DNA of 8,973 nt from Candidatus Limnocylindrales bacterium (lineage in GTDB: Bacteria; Chloroflexota; Limnocylindria; Limnocylindrales; CSP1-4), in the NCBI GenBank assembly GCA_031292335.1, contig JARLHH010000127.1:1-8973 (forward strand), given 5' to 3'. This document shows, piece by piece, positions 5,084 to 8,973 of the stretch. The notes beneath the pieces were generated by a model. It saw only the letters and a list, made by a program, of their open reading frames with translations. It did not search any database and was not told the DNA's origin. Every line of letters starts with the position of its first letter. The stretch's first letter is position 1. The translations under genes were made by a program, and so were the position numbers.

Positions 5084-8000
5084 TCAGCCCTCGGCGGGCT
5101 CGGGCGGCTCGGCCGGCTCGGGCGGCTCGGCCGGCTCGGGCGGCTCGGCCGGCTCGGGCGGCTCGGGTGGCTCAGGTGGCTCGGGTGGCTCAGGTGGCCC
5201 GGGGGATGGCAGCAGGCCGGACGACGTGGCCTCGTCGGCGAGCCGCTCGGCGATCGCGAGGCGCCAGACCCAGGCGCTGTAGGCCACGACCGCGGCCGAG
5301 ACCAGCACCGCGGCCAGCAGGAGGAGCGGCCATGGGCTGGCGAACGAGACCGTGAACGGCGCGTCCGTGTTCACGGCGAACTGGAACGGGTAGAGCCACG
5401 TCGGGAGCAACCCCTGGTACCAGTTGAAGATCCCGTTGGGGAGCGGCAGGCCCGACCAGTTCGGGTAGAACGCGACGAACACCACGATGGACGCGAGCAC
5501 CGTGCCCACGGCGAACCGGCGCGGCGACCGGGCCGACCAGACCAGCCAGGCGATCGGCCCCAGGATCAACAGGAGGAGGAGCGAGAGGAGCTCGCCCGGG
5601 ATGCTCGGGGTCTGGACCAGCGGCGTGGCGGGCAGCAGGATCGCGACCGCGACCAGGCTCGCGAGCGCCAGGAGGCCGGTCACGACGATCCGGCGCGACG
5701 CCGCCGCCGCCTCCAGCCGGTCCGCGCCGCCCCGGACCTGCCGGTCGAGTCGCACGAGCTGCCAGACCAGCAACCCCGCACCGACCACGAGGACGCCGAT
5801 CAGCCCGACTACCTGCGCCGTCAGGGAGAACGGGAGCGATGCCGCCCCGGTGCACGCCTGCGAGCCCGGATCGACGCGATCGACGCCGGCCAGGGTACAC
5901 AGCGGGCTCTTGCCGAACCACAGGATCACCGGGAGCAGCACGGCCAGGGCCGCGGCGCCGCGCGCCAGCCGCCACGTCCGCGCGGATGGCCCGTGCCAGA
6001 GCTCGGCGACGAAGTAGGCCAGGCACAGGACGACGAACGGGAGTGTCGCGTAGTAGTGGTACTCGAAGGCGGCGCGGTCAATTCGCGCCCAGGAGAGCCA
6101 GGTGAAGGCGATGACGATCGAGATCAGCCCGAGGGCCAGGCTCCGACGCCGGTAGGCCTGCCACGCGACGAACGCGACCGCGGCGATCGAGAGCCACCAG
6201 ATGGCAGGGTTGCCGCCGTCGTAGATGGCCCCGGACGTCGACCCGTCGAAAGACTGCTGGAAGAACCAGACCGGCTTGAGGTCGAGCGGCCAGGCCCACC
6301 AGGGCGAGGCGGCCGGGTGGGTGGCGCGAAGGTTGTTGTGGTAGTCGTACATCGCCTTGGTGAGGTCGAGGAGCGTCTGACCTCCGTTGCCCGGCGGCCA
6401 GGACGCCGTCAGGCGGTTGCCGAGGGCGACCCACGGGAGGTAGAGCGCGACGTAGACCGCGGCGGGGATCGCCAGCAGCGAGGCGCCTGCCCAGGCGACG
6501 GGCAGGCCCCAGCGCCAGCCGGGGCGGAGCCAGCCCTCGGGGGCCGGGGCGGGCGGCTCCAGCAACGAGGCGGGATCGTCGGGCAGGAGCGGCGGAGCGA
6601 GCGGCCCGAAGCCGAGCCGCGCGGCCAGCCAGAACGCCAGCGCCGCCAACGCGGCAAGCGCGAAGCATCCGAGCGCCAGCGCGAGAGCCGTGGAGCCGAG
6701 CCCGAGCGGGATGGCCGCCAGGGCGACCACCGCCCCCACCGCCGCGGGGCCCGCCACCGCGATCCGGACCTCCTCCACCGACCACGCGATCGGGTGGAGC
6801 ACCGTCACGGCAGCCGCGACCAGGGTCAGGCCGATCATGATCGCCAGGAAGGTGAGGTTGCCGCCGGACGTGTCACCGGCCGGGACCGAGACGGCCATGT
6901 AGCCGAGCACCGCCGTCCCCCCCGCCAGGCCGAGCAGGACCACCACGCGCCCGAGCGCGGAGCGCACGAGGATCAGGAGGATGACCGCCGCAAGCGCATA
7001 CAGGGCGACCCACTTGGACGCGAGGCCGAGCCCCATCAGGAGCCCCACGATCGGCATCCCTACCCAGAAGGCGCCGCGCCACCGCCAGGCCCCCGTCCAG
7101 ATCGCCGCGAACAACGTGACGGCCGCGACGATGAAGAACGCGGCGTACGTGTCGTTCATCCCGATGCGCTGCTGGACGAAGTACATCCCGTCGGCCAGGC
7201 CGAAGATGCCGCCCAGGATCGCCACCGACCGGCGCCGGAACAGGATCCGGGCGAGCAGGAACAGGAGACCCGCCATGAGCGCGCCGGCGATGACCCCGGG
7301 CAGGCGCCACGCGAAGGCGTGCTGGCCGACGTCGACCGAGGCCGCCTGGCCGTCCCCGCTGAACACGAGCAGCTGCTCCCGGTCGGTGGCGGGCACGTCC
7401 GGGTTCACGTCCGTTGCCCACGCCGCCGGCGCGAACGGCAGGCGCGCGTCCGCGTAGACGCTGTTCCCCCGCGGCTCCACCACGTAGATCGTCCAGCCGG
7501 TCCCGTCCGTCGTGCGGCCCAGCGCGTGGATCATCTGGCTCGCCGAGTCGTAGGTGACCCGGCTGATCGGGGCGGGCATCCAGACCGTCTGGTCGAGCGA
7601 CGGGGCGGTGCCGTCCGTCGGGATCACGATGGCGGCAAGCGAGCTCCCGGTTGCCGCGTAGAGCATGGGCGAGTCCAGGCCGTCCGCCCCGACCACGCTG
7701 GTCGCCCCGCCCTCGAGCGGGATCGCGCCGGTCACGACACCGCTGGTCGGCTCCACGAATGCCACGCCCGCGGCGTCCGCCACGGCGATGCGGGGCACGC
7801 TCGTGACGCTGATGCCGGCAAGCGCCCCGCTCGCGATGGCGGAGTCGAGCTGGGTCCGCTGCGCCGAGATCGCCGTCGTGATGGTGACCCGCGCCGCCCC
7901 GGATCGGAGCTGCTGCTCGTACCCGGCGACCGCCCCGCCCAGGATCCGTGACAGCTGGGCCGCCACGAACGTCGGGTCGGTCACGAGCGCGGGCTCGGCC

Positions 8001-8857
8001 ACGAGCGCGTCGACCGTGCCCGCGTCCGTGACCTCCGCCCGGCCGGGCAGGTTGAACGAGGCAAGCCGCGTCCCGCTGGCCGCGTCGAGCGACACGAGGC
8101 CGTCGCCGGGCGTCGCCGCGATGATGGTCGCCCCGTCGCCGGTGACCCAGAGCCGGTCCACCGCAGCGCCCGCCGACCCGAGGGGGGTCAGCGTGACCGG
8201 GGGGGCGCGCCCGGTGTCGCCGGCGTTGCCGGCGCGGAGGTCGCCCGCGCTGACCGCCGTGTCAAGGGTGAGGATGTCACCCGACGCGGTCCCGACGTAG
8301 AGCCGGTGACCGGTCGAGTCGACGGCGACCGCCTGGGCGCCCGGCAGCACGAACGTGGCAAGGAGCGCGCGGGTCTGCAGGTCGTAGACGCGGACGTCCG
8401 CCCCCGTGGCGACGTACAGCCGGTCGCCGCCCGAGACCTGGGTCGCGTCCGCACCGGCGGGCCCGGTCCAGCCCTCCTCGATCGCGACGTCCTTCACCGG
8501 CGCGCCGAGCGTGCTCGTGGCAGTCACGCGGTCGTCCCCGAACGCCACGAGCCCCCCGGCCATGACGTACTTGGCGAGGTGCGGGTGGGTCCACTCGTAG
8601 ATCGCGTGCGGCTCGCCGTAGCGCCAGTCCTGCAGGAACTCGGCTGCCGTGCGGGCGTGGTAGACCTCGTCGAAGTGCATCCGCAGCGGCTCGCCGAGCC
8701 GGAACGTCCGCAGGAAGAGCGACGCGACGACGAGCACCACGATGAACCACAGGTCGAGCCGGTCGAGCCTGCCGCCGCCCTCGTGGTCGAGCTGCTGCGA
8801 GCGATCGAAGGAGGCGCGACGGGCGACGGCGCGCACGCCGCCGGCAGCCCGCCCCAC
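5084..8857 (-). CDS. PMT-family glycosyltransferase (GT39-like) with inserted beta-propeller and Pro/Glu repeat tail
   Basis: A 1257-residue polytopic membrane protein, probably transferring a sugar (mannose in known bacterial PMTs) from a polyprenyl-phosphate carrier to exported proteins. TM1 is near residues 36-51, followed by the loop-1 acidic pair D63-E64 in RMHFDEVYHA and HPHLAKY (91-97). Residues about 109-511 are a soluble propeller-like insert. PMT sequence resumes at FAWRLPGVIAGAL (515-527), RIGMNDTYAAF (564-574) and GLASKWVALY (611-620). PMT_4TMC-like motifs follow: YHNNLRATHPAASPWWAWPL (839-858), NPAIWW (883-888) and FEYHYYATLPF (931-941). Extra helices and a Pro-rich linker (751-783) sit mid-protein, and a further membrane module spans about 1055-1202. 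Two cysteines (C987, C1002) in an outer loop could pair. Known bacterial PMTs have about 500 residues. GTG 8857 has no clear ribosome-binding site and the frame stays open to the window edge; GTG 8836 is an alternative. It is convergent with the operon. Confidence 0.88.
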   Translation of the reverse strand: MGRAAGGVRAVARRASFDRSQQLDHEGGGRLDRLDLWFIVVLVVASLFLRTFRLGEPLRMHFDEVYHARTAAEFLQDWRYGEPHAIYEWTHPHLAKYVMAGGLVAFGDDRVTATSTLGAPVKDVAIEEGWTGPAGADATQVSGGDRLYVATGADVRVYDLQTRALLATFVLPGAQAVAVDSTGHRLYVGTASGDILTLDTAVSAGDLRAGNAGDTGRAPPVTLTPLGSAGAAVDRLWVTGDGATIIAATPGDGLVSLDAASGTRLASFNLPGRAEVTDAGTVDALVAEPALVTDPTFVAAQLSRILGGAVAGYEQQLRSGAARVTITTAISAQRTQLDSAIASGALAGISVTSVPRIAVADAAGVAFVEPTSGVVTGAIPLEGGATSVVGADGLDSPMLYAATGSSLAAIVIPTDGTAPSLDQTVWMPAPISRVTYDSASQMIHALGRTTDGTGWTIYVVEPRGNSVYADARLPFAPAAWATDVNPDVPATDREQLLVFSGDGQAASVDVGQHAFAWRLPGVIAGALMAGLLFLLARILFRRRSVAILGGIFGLADGMYFVQQRIGMNDTYAAFFIVAAVTLFAAIWTGAWRWRGAFWVGMPIVGLLMGLGLASKWVALYALAAVILLILVRSALGRVVVLLGLAGGTAVLGYMAVSVPAGDTSGGNLTFLAIMIGLTLVAAAVTVLHPIAWSVEEVRIAVAGPAAVGAVVALAAIPLGLGSTALALALGCFALAALAALAFWLAARLGFGPLAPPLLPDDPASLLEPPAPAPEGWLRPGWRWGLPVAWAGASLLAIPAAVYVALYLPWVALGNRLTASWPPGNGGQTLLDLTKAMYDYHNNLRATHPAASPWWAWPLDLKPVWFFQQSFDGSTSGAIYDGGNPAIWWLSIAAVAFVAWQAYRRRSLALGLISIVIAFTWLSWARIDRAAFEYHYYATLPFVVLCLAYFVAELWHGPSARTWRLARGAAALAVLLPVILWFGKSPLCTLAGVDRVDPGSQACTGAASLPFSLTAQVVGLIGVLVVGAGLLVWQLVRLDRQVRGGADRLEAAAASRRIVVTGLLALASLVAVAILLPATPLVQTPSIPGELLSLLLLLILGPIAWLVWSARSPRRFAVGTVLASIVVFVAFYPNWSGLPLPNGIFNWYQGLLPTWLYPFQFAVNTDAPFTVSFASPWPLLLLAAVLVSAAVVAYSAWVWRLAIAERLADEATSSGLLPSPGPPEPPEPPEPPEPPEPAEPPEPAEPPEPAEPPEPAEG
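5097..5195. repeat. 9/18-bp tandem repeat encoding the PEP/PAE C-terminal tail
   Basis: Three perfect copies of an 18-bp unit (GGCTCGGGCGGCTCGGCC) at 5097-5114, 5115-5132 and 5133-5150 are followed by five 9-bp units (GGCTCGGGC, GGCTCGGGT, GGCTCAGGT, GGCTCGGGT, GGCTCAGGT) at 5151-5195. Read on the - strand it encodes about 33 residues of Pro-Pro-Glu and Pro-Ala-Glu triplets at the end of the PMT protein. The unit length is a multiple of three, so gain or loss of copies would keep the frame and the stop. Confidence 0.9.
7325..8533 (-). other. Beta-propeller-like domain inserted in loop 1 of the PMT protein
   Basis: This segment encodes residues about 109-511 of the PMT protein. It is hydrophilic and built from beta-rich, blade-like repeats: DRLYVATGADVRVYDLQT (145-162), HRLYVGTASGDILTLDT (184-200), DRLWVTGDGATIIAAT (234-249), GDGLVSLDAASGTRLASF (251-268), GVAFVEPTSGVVTGAI (364-379) and MLYAATGSSLAAIVI (398-412). 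The pattern of a displayed quantity followed by a turn and a short closing strand resembles YVTN/WD40-type propellers. Residues about 283-345 look helical and interrupt the blades. The domain boundary is marked by FGDD before and FAWRLPG after, which are contiguous in ordinary PMTs. The fold is inferred from pattern only. Confidence 0.7.
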
Positions 8858-8973
8858 TGGCCAGCCGGTTCGTGGGCAACCTCTGTTCCAGCGTTCACGC
8901 CCGCAGCAGGGCGGAGTACCAGCAGCGGGAGCGCCTCCCGGCGCAGCGCGTCCGGCTTTGCGTCCCGGTGAGC
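8858..8973. other. Unassigned right-edge segment upstream of the PMT gene
   Basis: These 116 bases precede the assumed PMT start on the - strand. The PMT frame contains no stop here and no ATG, GTG or TTG codon, so the gene could begin beyond the window, or this could be 5' leader DNA. I see no convincing promoter or ribosome-binding site. Confidence 0.4.

Noticed and set aside
5086..5100. Small hairpin (AGCCC/GGGCT, 5-nt loop) as a terminator between the convergent genes
   Set aside because: Only 5 bp of stem, no T-tract, and it lies inside the PMT coding sequence.
5097..5195. Tandem repeats as a CRISPR array
   Set aside because: Units are 9 and 18 bp with no spacers and they encode the PMT tail in frame.
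5993..7951. 652-residue open frame on the + strand
   Set aside because: It is the antisense shadow of the PMT gene; its Arg/Asp/Glu/Gly-rich composition is what antisense reading of hydrophobic GC-rich codons yields.

Overview
This is a very GC-rich window (about 70% G+C, with G or C dominating third codon positions). It is almost entirely coding, with five genes on the + strand facing one long gene on the - strand. The gene content (an actinobacterial-type inositol-3-phosphate synthase, two LpxL/PatA-type acyltransferases, a PimA-like glycosyltransferase and a bacterial PMT) suggests a high-GC Gram-positive-like lineage. Actinomycetota, or a soil or freshwater Chloroflexota such as the Limnocylindria, are the best guesses. 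The sequence alone does not settle this, and no rRNA or other marker gene is present.

Left and centre (1-5074, + strand): the 3' three-quarters of ino1, then acyltransferase A, acyltransferase B, a PHP-domain metallophosphoesterase and a PimA-like GT4 glycosyltransferase. All four junctions are 4-nt start/stop overlaps (GTGA, ATGA, ATGA, GTGA), so this is one tightly coupled transcription unit. The order resembles the mycobacterial phosphatidylinositol mannoside (PIM) locus, where pgsA, patA and pimA are adjacent. Here the inositol-phosphate supply step is in the same operon, the acyltransferase is duplicated, and a PHP phosphoesterase is inserted. A plausible reading is: Ino1 makes inositol 3-phosphate, a PI(P) synthase not seen here attaches it to a lipid, the GT4 enzyme glycosylates it, and the two acyltransferases acylate the product. 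The PHP protein may remove a phosphate.

Right (5084-8857, - strand): a 1257-residue PMT-family protein, probably a polyprenyl-phosphate-mannose-dependent mannosyltransferase. It ends only 9 bp from the end of the + strand operon. It carries two departures from the usual ~500-residue bacterial PMT: a roughly 400-residue beta-propeller-like insertion in the first extracytoplasmic loop, and an extra C-terminal membrane module ending in a Pro-Glu-Pro/Pro-Ala-Glu repeat tail encoded by a 9/18-bp tandem repeat. The frame stays open to the right edge, so its start is uncertain.

Other structure: a perfect 12-bp inverted repeat (958-985) lies just after the ino1 stop, inside the first codons of acyltransferase A. 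I see no RNA genes, CRISPR arrays, insertion sequences or origins. The only non-coding stretches are 9 bp between the convergent genes and the last ~116 bp of the window.
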